A DNA stretch of 20,011 nt from a virus. The notes beneath the pieces are model-generated. The model ran no database searches. It saw only the letters and a program-made list of their open reading frames with translations, and was not told where the DNA came from. This document shows positions 7,418 through 15,419 of this stretch, in pieces (position 1 is the stretch's first letter; the number at the start of each line of letters is the position of its first letter). The stretch covers positions 1 through 20,011 of IMG/VR virus record IMGVR_UViG_3300014325_000056; one strand, 5' to 3'. The translations under genes and the position numbers were made by a program.

Positions 7418-8181
7418 CAATCGCAGTTCCGTCAACATGCTACCAGATCATCTGTGATGCGATGGGAGATGCGGGGAAGCTCGCTCAGGGCAGGGAGCCG
7501 ACGGGCGAGCAGCTCGCAGAGAACATGAGGCGGCTGAATAAGTACGTCAATTACCTGCAAACGCAGGGGGCGATTCTCTGGGTACAGCAGGACTACGCGA
7601 TCTCAGCTCCGGTGCTGCAGGCAGGGAAGGCACTGTATAAGCTAGGCCCGTCAGGGGATGTGCAGATAGTGAATAAGCCCCGGCGGGTGATTGAGGGGTA
7701 CTATGTGGATGCGAATAATTCGCAGCGGCCCCTCAACCTGCTGAGCCGGAACGAATGGAACACCCTGTCGAACAGGGATCAGACTGGCACGGTAGGGACA
7801 TTCGCCCCTGCAGCGCAGCCCGGCACTATTACCTCTTTCTATCCGGACAAGCAGCTAAACAGCATCGATGTGCATTTGTGGCTGACCCCGGACGCCTTGA
7901 TGGCCACCGGGGCGGTGCACCTGGTCGTCGATCTGCAGATCCCCAATTTCTCCATGCTCACCGACAGCATGGCCTTCCCACCGGAGTGGCAGCTGACCCT
8001 AGAGTGGGGGCTGGCGGATCAAATCTGCACCGGTATGCCGCAAGAGATAGTTGATCGATGTGGTACAAAGTCACTCTTCTACGAATCCGCGCTCCTGGCG
8101 TGGGATCAGGAGGACGGATCGACGACCTTCCAGCCCGACCCCCGATCCAGCTACCCCGGCAAGCGAGTGGGACGGTACTGA
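7414..8181 (+). CDS. P22 gp4-like tail accessory / head-to-tail adaptor protein
   Basis: A 255-aa protein. The early part (CYQIICDAMGDAGKLAQGRE, then a helical LAENMRRLNKYVNYLQTQGA) is followed by LYKLGPSGDVQIVNKPRRV, LLSRNEWNTLSNRDQTGT, FYPDKQLNSIDVHLWLTPDA and FPPEWQLTLEWGLADQ. This order is characteristic of the head-to-tail adaptor family that includes the P22 tail accessory factor gp4, which binds below the portal and closes the filled head. The protein is longer than P22 gp4 (166 aa), so it is a family relative and not a close copy. Gene order portal, scaffold, coat, gp4-like, gp10-like matches P22. The start overlaps the previous stop as ATGA. I see no lytic motif, although P22 gp4 was reported to have muralytic activity. 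Confidence 0.78.
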   Translation: MTIAVPSTCYQIICDAMGDAGKLAQGREPTGEQLAENMRRLNKYVNYLQTQGAILWVQQDYAISAPVLQAGKALYKLGPSGDVQIVNKPRRVIEGYYVDANNSQRPLNLLSRNEWNTLSNRDQTGTVGTFAPAAQPGTITSFYPDKQLNSIDVHLWLTPDALMATGAVHLVVDLQIPNFSMLTDSMAFPPEWQLTLEWGLADQICTGMPQEIVDRCGTKSLFYESALLAWDQEDGSTTFQPDPRSSYPGKRVGRY

Positions 8182-8182
8182 G

Positions 8183-9676
8183 ATGCCGCAACGAACGGAA
8201 CTGCCAGATCGATTCCCTCTCTACTCTCCGCTAGAGGTGAGGGACGGGGAAGTCCCGCTTACAAAGGACTCCCGGTTGTACAACGGGTATGTGGAGCTGG
8301 ATCCGAAGGATAAGCAATTCTGGATCTACAAGCGCCCAGGGATGCAACGGAACGTGTTTTTTCAGAGCATCAGTGGAGGTGCAGGGTGCGGGATCTACCA
8401 GTCCCCGAGGATCGCAGGGGTAGGGAGCCTGATCACCGTCACGGGGAGCGCTCTACGGGTGGGCGGGACCATCGTAGGAACAGTCGAACCGCAGGCCGGA
8501 AACCTGCCATATACTTTCGAAACTATCACCAGTAATCCGTTGACGGTCATCTTAGTCGGCCCGTTCAATCAATACTTGCTAGATCCTGCTGGGCAGATAT
8601 TGACAGAGATCACAAGCAATATCCCCGCTGTGCCGTTCGCCTTCAATCTCCCCAATCTCGTCCCAGGCGTAGCGTACCTCGATGGCACCACTTACGTGAT
8701 GGATGTCAGTGGGAATATCTGGGGCTCGAATCTGAACGATGGAACGACGTGGAATCCACTGAATGTGATTGCCGCCAACTCCACCTCCGACCAAGGCGTT
8801 GCGATCGCCAAGCAGCTCAGCTACATCATCGCCTTCAAGCAGTCCACTACTCAGGTCTTCTTCAACAACAGCAACCCTGCTCCTGGCAGTCCGCTTTCCC
8901 CTGTACCGGATTCGCAGATCCCCCTCGGGTGCTTCGCGCCGTACAGTGTAAAGTCGATTGACAACTCGCTGTTCTGGGTAAGTTCGAATGAGACGGTTAG
9001 TCCGCAGGTAGTGCAGATGGACAACCTGATCCCCCGTGTTGTCTCTACCCCGGCGGTGGAGAAGATACTGGATGGGGTGGAGGTGAGTACTGAGTTCGGT
9101 GGTGGGGGGCTGATTGGCTGGGTGCTGAAGCACGCCGGGCATCGATTCTACGGGATGAATATACAGAACCTGAACCTCTGCCTCGTCTACGATATTGATC
9201 AGCAGCAGTGGTACATCTGGACCGACCCGGTAGGGAATGCGTATCCGGTAGTGGGGACAAGCTATCAGGGCTCGTTTGGCCAGGGCATCGCCGCCCCCCA
9301 TATTGCCCAGCTCTCCAGCGGCCTGATCATGGACATCGATGTGGCAAAGGTATTCCCCAACGACAACGGGGTGCTGTTCCCGGTCGATATCTACACCCCG
9401 AACTTCGATGGGGAGATTGATAAGATCAAGATGCTCAACCTGCTACGCTTCCACGCGGATCAGACGCCCGGCAGCATCCTGAACGTTCGCTACAATGACA
9501 ACGACTATGCCCCTGGCGAGTGGTCGAACTTCCGGAATGTGGATCTGAGCCAGAAGCGCCCGTACATCGACAACGAAGGGTCCTTCTACCGTCGTGCTTA
9601 CCATCTCCGCCATCTCTGCAACACCGCCTTCCGGATTAAATCTGGCAGCTTGCTGCTAGGAGTAGGAACACTATGA
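8183..9676 (+). CDS. P22 gp10-like packaged DNA stabilisation / tail hub protein
   Basis: A 497-aa beta-rich protein. I take the ATG at 8183, 1 nt after the preceding stop, and not the upstream open frame to 8051, because that part would overlap the gp4-like gene by 131 nt and reads like a shadow. Markers include LYNGYVELDPKDKQFWIYKRP, PFAFNLPNLVPGVAYLDGT, QLSYIIAFKQSTTQVFFNNS, NSLFWVSSNE and YDIDQQQWYIWTDP. They suggest a repeated-blade (propeller-like) architecture, as in the tail hub gp10 of P22 (472 aa), which caps the connector and carries the tailspikes. The length, neighbours and content agree. The end overlaps the following ATG by 4 nt. Confidence 0.8.
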   Translation: MPQRTELPDRFPLYSPLEVRDGEVPLTKDSRLYNGYVELDPKDKQFWIYKRPGMQRNVFFQSISGGAGCGIYQSPRIAGVGSLITVTGSALRVGGTIVGTVEPQAGNLPYTFETITSNPLTVILVGPFNQYLLDPAGQILTEITSNIPAVPFAFNLPNLVPGVAYLDGTTYVMDVSGNIWGSNLNDGTTWNPLNVIAANSTSDQGVAIAKQLSYIIAFKQSTTQVFFNNSNPAPGSPLSPVPDSQIPLGCFAPYSVKSIDNSLFWVSSNETVSPQVVQMDNLIPRVVSTPAVEKILDGVEVSTEFGGGGLIGWVLKHAGHRFYGMNIQNLNLCLVYDIDQQQWYIWTDPVGNAYPVVGTSYQGSFGQGIAAPHIAQLSSGLIMDIDVAKVFPNDNGVLFPVDIYTPNFDGEIDKIKMLNLLRFHADQTPGSILNVRYNDNDYAPGEWSNFRNVDLSQKRPYIDNEGSFYRRAYHLRHLCNTAFRIKSGSLLLGVGTL

Positions 9677-9876
9677 CTGTCCTGAATACGCCGCCGCCCA
9701 GGGGGGCATCAGTGATCGAACGCAAAGAGGGAGAGCCTCTGCGATCCTTCACTCAGCCCTGGAGCGGGTGGTTTCGCAACCTCTACAATGTGCTGCATCC
9801 GGGAGTGACAGAGGATGTGGTGGTTGGAGGGGTGACTCTTCACTTCGTCAACGGAGTGTATACAGGTCATGAATGA
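9673..9876 (+). CDS. Small tail-associated protein, unknown function
   Basis: A 67-aa protein that starts with an ATGA overlap on the tail hub gene. A polar, Pro-rich start is followed by FTQPWSGWFRNLYNVLHPG near residues 26-44 and GGVTLHFVNGVYTG near 52-65. The W-x-x-WF helix and the final F-V-N-G-x-x-x-G hairpin are familiar from short proteins and domains near podovirus tail genes. A small adaptor bound to the virion is plausible but unproven. In P22 this position holds the tail needle gp26, which is 233 aa and coiled coil; nothing in this protein resembles it. Confidence 0.7.
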   Translation: MTVLNTPPPRGASVIERKEGEPLRSFTQPWSGWFRNLYNVLHPGVTEDVVVGGVTLHFVNGVYTGHE

Positions 9877-10351
9877 GCTAGCCATTATAGAGTCGGCGCC
9901 GAAGGAACTCAGCTGGCCTGATAAGATCGCTTGGTTAGCTGCGAAGATTGCGCCGCTGGAGGGATCGAAGGTGGAGGATGACGACTTTGAGATACGGCAC
10001 TCGTTTAAGGGAGTGTGGTATATCAGGGAGTTCGATCTGCCCGCCGATTACATCTTCATTGGCCGCACGCATCTGCTGGGGCATATAGTGAAGCTGATTC
10101 GGGGCACTACTTGGGTAGAGACTCCGACTGGTAGGGTGAGATACTGCGCTCCGGCGATGACCCATACACAGCCGGGACATCAGATGGTCGTTCAGACTAT
10201 CACGCCGATCACCGCACAGAGCTGGCACCTCAACCCCGACGGCTGCAGGGATATTGCGGAACTTGAATCAGAGTACTTCGCACCGCCGTCGGTTATACTG
10301 CAGCGCGGTGCTCAACTTATACAGGAGACTGCAAAATGGTTGGAGCAGTAA
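9869..10351 (+). CDS. Cupin-like beta-barrel protein
   Basis: A 160-aa protein with the outline of a single-domain cupin: VWYIREFDLPADYIFIGRTH (49-68), then a helix-free barrel with GHIVKLIRGTTWVETPTGRV (71-90), APAMTHTQPGHQMVVQT (94-110) and SWHLNPDGCRDIAELESEYF (118-137). Candidate metal ligands are H68, H72, H104 and H120; the classical HxH...E motif is not intact, so it may have lost metal or use another set. I recall similar stand-alone cupin-like proteins of unknown role in podovirus and siphovirus structural clusters. The gene overlaps both neighbours (8 nt and 16 nt), so it is embedded in the tail/ejection operon. Whether it is a virion part is unknown. Confidence 0.68.
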   Translation: MNELAIIESAPKELSWPDKIAWLAAKIAPLEGSKVEDDDFEIRHSFKGVWYIREFDLPADYIFIGRTHLLGHIVKLIRGTTWVETPTGRVRYCAPAMTHTQPGHQMVVQTITPITAQSWHLNPDGCRDIAELESEYFAPPSVILQRGAQLIQETAKWLEQ

Positions 10352-10950
10352 CGGCAACAACCGTAGCCGCAGCCGCAGCCGTAGCTAGCGTAGGCGTTGG
10401 CGCGTATTCTGCTTATCAGAGTTCCAAGGCCAATAGCCAGGCGAACCGGCTGGCAAATTCGCAGCTGGGGATGGAGCAGGAGCTGTTCGGCGCGCAGGGG
10501 CAGTATAGGGATCAGCTGAGCCAGCTCATGGCCGACCCCTCGTCGGTGACGAAACTGCCTAGCTATCAGTTCTTTAAGGACCAGGGAGCGGAGTCGGTGG
10601 CTCGGAACTTCGCAGCAAATCCCGGCGGCGCGCAGGGAGTGGCGTTGGAGCAATATGGACAGAACTACGCATCGAGTGCGTATGAGCAGCAGGCGCAGCT
10701 CTTGGCTGGCCTGAGCGGGCTGACACAGAACCCCGCCGGCTATGGGTCGGTTGCGAGTGGAGCGAATTCGAATGCGATCTCTGGGCAGGGGCAGAGCTTC
10801 GAACAGATCCAGCAGCTGCTTGCGCAGGGTGGTAGCGCGCTGAAGATGTTCGGCCCGCAAGGCAGCTACTCGAGTGCCGGGACGCCAGGCGCTGGCACAC
10901 CGTATGGCGGGATTTATCCTGGTTACACAGTAACCTCACCGGGAGGCTGA
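10336..10950 (+). CDS. Probable DNA ejection / internal virion protein 1 (gp7-like by position)
   Basis: A 204-aa protein, close in length to P22 gp7 (229 aa), first of three consecutive internal proteins. The N-terminus has a hydrophobic Ala/Val run (residues 3-25) that could insert in membrane. It is followed by a helical stretch and LSQLMADPSSVTKLPSYQFF at about 57-76, a Pro-Tyr pattern seen in many phage ejection proteins, then a Gln/Ala/Ser/Gly-rich remainder. The last 40 residues are Gly/Pro/Tyr-rich and disordered. AGGAGA at 10323-10328 lies inside the preceding gene and precedes the ATG at 10336 by 7 nt. The role, passing through the tail to form a conduit for DNA, is inferred from order and composition. 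Confidence 0.72.
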   Translation: MVGAVTATTVAAAAAVASVGVGAYSAYQSSKANSQANRLANSQLGMEQELFGAQGQYRDQLSQLMADPSSVTKLPSYQFFKDQGAESVARNFAANPGGAQGVALEQYGQNYASSAYEQQAQLLAGLSGLTQNPAGYGSVASGANSNAISGQGQSFEQIQQLLAQGGSALKMFGPQGSYSSAGTPGAGTPYGGIYPGYTVTSPGG

Positions 10951-10951
10951 A

Positions 10952-12430
10952 ATGGCTGACGGAGTAGGCGGATTCATGGGCGGATACATGGCGGCGGGCC
11001 AGTACCAATCGCAGCAACAAGCTTCCGGTGATCAGCATCAGGAGGCGATGCAGCAACTAGCGAAAGGGAAGCTGGAGATTGCGCAGACCCAGCAGTTGCT
11101 GGACGCGCAGGCAGCGGCCATGATGGAGCTGAAAGGTAGGTCGCACTCTGGCGCGGGAGGTGCGCCAGGTACGCAGGGAGGGGTAGGAGGGATTGCAGGG
11201 CAGTCGTACAACGCCGCCGACCTCGCCTTCGCCGCTGGTGAAACCTACATGAAGCACGGGCTGATTCAGCAGGGCTCCGAGTTCATGGAGAAGGGTGCGA
11301 AGCTGGCGGAGAGTGGGTCGGCGCTGGAGATTCATCAGGCCGCGCAGCAGGCAAAGATGTGGGGGCATGTTGGCAGCGTGCTGGATACGATCCATGAAAA
11401 CTCTCCGACTGCGGCAGCGGACTGGGATAAGGCGCGGATGACCTTCCCGCTGATGTTCCCAGACGAGGCGAAGCACCCCGAGGTGCAGAAGTTCCTCAGC
11501 CAGCCGTATGATCCACAGACGGTGGATTTGCTGAAGCGAGCAAGCATGACAGCGCAGCAACAGGCGGAGCTGCAGAAGACTAAGGCGGAGGCGAAGAAAG
11601 ATGAAGCGATGGCAAAGTTCGAAGCCGCGGGTGTCCCTCTGCGTCAAGCCGAAGCGAAAGAGCACTCTGCGCGCGCTGCTGCAATTGGTAAAGCGGGCGG
11701 TAAGCCGCCACCAGCAGCGGAAGTAAATAATGCGAAGTCGCTCATTCAGGCTGACTACCCAGATGCCGATCCGAAAGGGTATCAGCTCTATGCGACGGAG
11801 GTAGCAGAGCGCGCAAAGGGGCTAATGGCCTCCGGCCAGACCCGAGATGAGGCGTTTCAGCAAGCGTACAGTGAGCTGAACGATAGCGGAAAGCTGAAGA
11901 ATCTCCCAGCCAAAGCAAGCGTGCAGAAAGAGAATGCAGCCGGTAAGGCACAGGCAGAGGCGCGACAAGGCTCCGTTCAGGACATCGATGCTATCATTGC
12001 TTTGCTGGATCAGGGAGAGGCTACTGTAGGTATCGGTCGAAAGTTTAAGAACGTAGGTGAATGGCTGGCCAGCGTTGGTTCTGGCGACGACGATGTGGAG
12101 AGTCCGCAGGCATCCTTTGATGGCAAGCTGGGGGTGCTGATTAGTAGACTACCCGCAGCTCTGGCTAAGAAGGGTAAGCTGGCTGCCGATGAGCGGCAGA
12201 TTGTGAGAGATATTTCCGATCTCCGGAAGCCGTTCACCACCCCCAGCACTGCAAAGGCCACACTGATGGCGGTTCGGGAGAGGTTGATGGGGGAAGACGG
12301 GTCTGTCATCAAGGGTAAGGGAGATAAGACCACCGCCCCGGTTACGATATCTTCTGATGCCGAGTTCAACAAACTACCCTCCGGGGCAATGTTCATTGGC
12401 CCTGACGGTAAAACCCGGAGGAAGCCGTAA
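10952..12430 (+). CDS. Probable DNA ejection / internal virion protein 2 (gp20-like by position)
   Basis: A 492-aa, Ala/Gln/Lys-rich, mainly helical protein; P22 gp20 is 471 aa. The start is Gly/Ala/Met-rich (GVGGFMGGYMAAGQY). A Gly-rich linker around 65-80 precedes a helical domain with a Trp-containing MWGHVGSVLDTIHEN segment, and a long coiled coil lies near 195-235. A second helical domain (about 325-455) carries DGKLGVLISRLPAALAKKG. The last 30 residues have the pattern SDAEFNKLPSGAMFIGPDGK, a short module found at the ends of phage internal proteins. GGGAGG at 10940-10945 is a strong ribosome site. The stop and next start share one base (TAATG). No enzymatic motif is visible. The role is inferred from gene order, length and composition. 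Confidence 0.72.
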   Translation: MADGVGGFMGGYMAAGQYQSQQQASGDQHQEAMQQLAKGKLEIAQTQQLLDAQAAAMMELKGRSHSGAGGAPGTQGGVGGIAGQSYNAADLAFAAGETYMKHGLIQQGSEFMEKGAKLAESGSALEIHQAAQQAKMWGHVGSVLDTIHENSPTAAADWDKARMTFPLMFPDEAKHPEVQKFLSQPYDPQTVDLLKRASMTAQQQAELQKTKAEAKKDEAMAKFEAAGVPLRQAEAKEHSARAAAIGKAGGKPPPAAEVNNAKSLIQADYPDADPKGYQLYATEVAERAKGLMASGQTRDEAFQQAYSELNDSGKLKNLPAKASVQKENAAGKAQAEARQGSVQDIDAIIALLDQGEATVGIGRKFKNVGEWLASVGSGDDDVESPQASFDGKLGVLISRLPAALAKKGKLAADERQIVRDISDLRKPFTTPSTAKATLMAVRERLMGEDGSVIKGKGDKTTAPVTISSDAEFNKLPSGAMFIGPDGKTRRKP

Positions 12431-14124
12431 TGGGATGGCAAGATGCCCCTGTAATTGGTGGTGATGGTGGAGTACTGTCCCCGGACGGTACGGTTAGTGT
12501 AAAGCTGGGTGGTGGAGGGCCGCCGGCTGCTAAGGGGTCTGCCTGGCAGAGCGCACCGATTGTTAACCCTACTTCAGTAGGAACTCAAACCACTCTCGGG
12601 GCTATTGCGAAGGGGGTGAAGAATCAAGGTAAGGCTGATATGCTTACCGGTGACGACGGAAGCGCAGAATCTCCACCTCAAAAGCTTGGTCGACTGCCCT
12701 TTACCCACCAAGCTATGCTCTCCATGATGGATAATAAGGAAGAGCGAAAGGCTTTTCTTGAGCATACCTACGGTAGAGGATCAGTGACTGAAGACTCACA
12801 CGGACTGATAGTGAAAGGAAAGGATGGAAAGCCCCTTCGTGCATCTAGCAGCTTCTTCGCCAGGATGGCAGGTGACGCACCGGAAACTACGCTCGGTATA
12901 GTAGGGGCGCTGGAAGGAGCTGCGGGTGGGTCAGTAGTAGGCCCGGCCGGAACCTTCGTCGGGGCTGTTGGAGGAGCGATAGCAGGCGCCGCTAGCGGAA
13001 AAACATTGAAGGAGGGGGCGAAGGCGGTTACAGGGAACTATAGGAAGACGCCGGGGCAGTATGCACGAGTAATCGCAGGCGCGGCAGAGGCTGGCGCCGA
13101 AGGCGAAGTTGGAGGGCGCGCGATTGGGCCTGTGCTAAGCCGCTTCACCCGTGGACCTATTCCGAGCAAATTCAGTGGGGCGACTCCTGAGATCCGCAAG
13201 ATGACGGAGGATATGCTTAATAAGGGAGCCCGACCACCGCCAACCTCCAGCATGCCTGATGCTATTGCAATCCAGCGAGCTCACATCATTGCTGATAAGC
13301 TGACTGGCAAAATGGGCAGTATGAACAAGGCGAATAAGGGTTACCTGCATGCCGCCGCGGATAAGTTGCTGGACAAAGCTGGCGTTAAGCGCTCTACGAC
13401 TCGTAAGAGTATAGTTGAGCAGATGCAGGGAGACCATCCTGCGATTGAAACACAGGCTACGGGACAGGCGATTCAGCAAGCTGCGCTGACAAAACTACAT
13501 TCCATCACCGGGTCGAAGCAGGTGGGTGGGCGGAAGATCGAGGCTTATCTCAAGTCTCTCTCCGCCAACAGCCGTTCGCCAGAGGATGCGTATAACTGGC
13601 TCGTGCATGGGGGGCAGACGGACCGGCTGGATCAGTTCATCAGGATTATGGGAAAGAACTCTCCGGTAGTTGAGCAGATTCAGCAACAAGCTCTTCGCCA
13701 CGCTTTTGCGGGAGCAATGGAGGAAGTTAGTAAGACTTCAGGGATGACGGGGCTTACTAAGTGGATGAATCAGTTTACGGAGAAGCAACAAAAGCTGCTG
13801 TTTCCTGGTGGCCTAGATCAAGACCTTCGGACTCTGGATAAGGAAATCAAGTTCCTCTTCCCCGAGATCCACGACCCGAACATCGCTGGTATGGCAACGG
13901 GTAGTATGATGCAGAAGAGGTTCTATATTCGCTGGTTTCATCAAGGTGTAGCCGCACTGTATAGAGGATTTCTGGTACACCCAGCGGTAATGCGGAGGTT
14001 AGCGGTTGGGTTTAAGGGAGATTCGGCGCAGAGGAAAGCTGCGAGGGCGGGACTCAAGGAGCTGTTCTACTTCGGCGCGCTGGAAGCGAGCGAGCCTGAT
14101 CTGGATAAGGACCAGAAGAAATGA
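12430..14124 (+). CDS. Probable DNA ejection / internal virion protein 3 (gp16-like by position), with glycine zipper
   Basis: A 564-aa protein; P22 gp16 is 609 aa. The start has a WQDAPV motif (residues 3-8) and a second WQSAPI (39-44), in a Gly-rich low-complexity region. Residues about 155-195 form a long Gly/Ala hydrophobic segment (GALEGAAGGSVVGPAGTFVG and on) with small residues at regular spacing, i.e. a glycine zipper able to pack in membranes. The C-terminal 350 residues are helical and basic. No lysozyme or transglycosylase catalytic pattern is evident. A protein that crosses or lines the inner membrane during DNA injection is the best guess. The gene ends in an ATGA overlap with the ATP-grasp gene. 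Confidence 0.72.
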   Translation: MGWQDAPVIGGDGGVLSPDGTVSVKLGGGGPPAAKGSAWQSAPIVNPTSVGTQTTLGAIAKGVKNQGKADMLTGDDGSAESPPQKLGRLPFTHQAMLSMMDNKEERKAFLEHTYGRGSVTEDSHGLIVKGKDGKPLRASSSFFARMAGDAPETTLGIVGALEGAAGGSVVGPAGTFVGAVGGAIAGAASGKTLKEGAKAVTGNYRKTPGQYARVIAGAAEAGAEGEVGGRAIGPVLSRFTRGPIPSKFSGATPEIRKMTEDMLNKGARPPPTSSMPDAIAIQRAHIIADKLTGKMGSMNKANKGYLHAAADKLLDKAGVKRSTTRKSIVEQMQGDHPAIETQATGQAIQQAALTKLHSITGSKQVGGRKIEAYLKSLSANSRSPEDAYNWLVHGGQTDRLDQFIRIMGKNSPVVEQIQQQALRHAFAGAMEEVSKTSGMTGLTKWMNQFTEKQQKLLFPGGLDQDLRTLDKEIKFLFPEIHDPNIAGMATGSMMQKRFYIRWFHQGVAALYRGFLVHPAVMRRLAVGFKGDSAQRKAARAGLKELFYFGALEASEPDLDKDQKK

Positions 14125-15419
14125 AGGTTCTGATCATCGACACGGTCGGGTCAGCGGGGCTGGACCTAGCAATGAGGGCGCAGGACCATGGGCATGCGGT
14201 ACGTTACTACAACCTCCCGAAAGAGTGGGACACTGGTGAAGGACTGGTCGATAGGGTTGAGGAGTGGGAGCCGCTCATGGATTGGGCGGATCTTGTGGTC
14301 CCAACAGGGAATAATCTCTACGAAGCAGCGCTGGCTCCCTATTTCGGTAAGGGGTACCCTATCTTCGGCGCAAACGCCAAGGGTGCGGAACTTGAGCTGG
14401 ATCGAGAGCTGGGACAGCGAGTACTCGAAGAGCATGGAGTACAGGTGGTTCCGTATCACACTGTTAAGGATATCGACGAGGCGCTGGGGATTGTGTGTGA
14501 AACTAGAAAAGCTTACGCGATCAAGCCCTGGGGCGGCACTACCGACAAGGCGCTGACCTGCGTTGCCCGGGACGCAGACGAAGCGGTCTTCATGCTCAAG
14601 CGGTGGCAGGCGGACGGCCTCGATGGGCAGCTGATGCTGCAGGAGAAGATCAATGGCGTGGAAATGGGCATTGCTGGCTGGTTTGGTCCAGGAGGCTGGA
14701 GTGCAGCTCTCGAAGAGAGTTTTGAGCACAAGAAATTCCTGGTCGGGGATCTGGGCTGCAATACAGGTGAAATGGGGACGGTGATTCGTCATGTCAAGCG
14801 ATCACGACTCTTTGCCGAAGTTCTCGAACCGGTTACCGATTACCTCCACGCAATCAACTACGTCGGCGACTGCTCCGTCAACTGTATCATTAATGACGAC
14901 GGAGCGTGGCCCCTCGAGTTCACTTGCAGGCTCGGATGGCCTGACTTCCTCATCCGTCAAGCGGTCATCGAAAGTGATCCTGTGGAATGGATGGCTGATC
15001 TGCTGCGTGGCACAGACTCTCTCGAAGTCTCGACGGACATCGCGGTAGGCGTGCTGCTGGTGCACGGCAACTTTCCTGGCGAGGGGGAGGATAAGTACTG
15101 GTCCGGCTACCCCATCAGCGGGATGTCGAGGGAGATCCAGCATCAGCTCCACTACCAGCAGATGAAGTTCGGGACCATCCCCACCCTGATCAACGGGGAG
15201 GTGAAAGATGTCCCAGCAGATGTTACTGCTGGTAACTATATTATGGTCGTTAGCGGCACTGGTCGGACTGTGCGAAGCGCTCAGAAGGACGCATACGGAG
15301 CTATCCGGCAGCTGGCTATTCCTAGTAATCTTGGTTACCGCACTGATATCGGTGATCGACTGGCTGATGATTTGAAGGAGCTACAGGCGGGCGGATATGC
15401 GAGGGGGATGGAGTTCTAA
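14121..15419 (+). CDS. PurD-like ATP-grasp ligase, substrate uncertain
   Basis: A 432-aa protein, the same length as bacterial PurD (glycinamide ribonucleotide synthetase, about 429 aa) and alignable over its whole length. It starts with MKVLIIDTVG. PIFGANAKGAELELDRELGQ near residues 79-100 corresponds to the PurD FGP...AAQLEGSK segment. Then come K135-P-W-G-G (lysine of the ATP-grasp), LQEKINGVEMG near 173-183, EHKKFLVGDLGCNTGEMG (202-219, PurD: DHKR..D.GPNTGGMG) and LEFTCRLGWPD (265-275, PurD: EFNCRFGDPE). The C-terminal domain, with GVLLVHGNFPGE and VSGTGRTVRSAQKDAYGAI, is also present. But the PurD GGREHA loop is replaced by VGSAGLD, and the metal-site Asn by T268. So the fold is clear; the reaction is not. 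It is translationally locked between ejection and tailspike genes. Confidence 0.87.
   Translation: MKVLIIDTVGSAGLDLAMRAQDHGHAVRYYNLPKEWDTGEGLVDRVEEWEPLMDWADLVVPTGNNLYEAALAPYFGKGYPIFGANAKGAELELDRELGQRVLEEHGVQVVPYHTVKDIDEALGIVCETRKAYAIKPWGGTTDKALTCVARDADEAVFMLKRWQADGLDGQLMLQEKINGVEMGIAGWFGPGGWSAALEESFEHKKFLVGDLGCNTGEMGTVIRHVKRSRLFAEVLEPVTDYLHAINYVGDCSVNCIINDDGAWPLEFTCRLGWPDFLIRQAVIESDPVEWMADLLRGTDSLEVSTDIAVGVLLVHGNFPGEGEDKYWSGYPISGMSREIQHQLHYQQMKFGTIPTLINGEVKDVPADVTAGNYIMVVSGTGRTVRSAQKDAYGAIRQLAIPSNLGYRTDIGDRLADDLKELQAGGYARGMEF

Noticed and set aside
8051-8182. N-terminal 44-codon extension of the gp10-like frame upstream of the ATG at 8183
   Set aside because: It lies wholly inside the gp4-like gene and is Arg/Pro/Ser-rich like a shadow frame; the ATG at 8183 directly after the preceding stop fits the coupling seen at most joints.
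8579-9301. Minus-strand open frame of 240 codons
   Set aside because: Antisense to the gp10-like gene, with no recognisable protein pattern.
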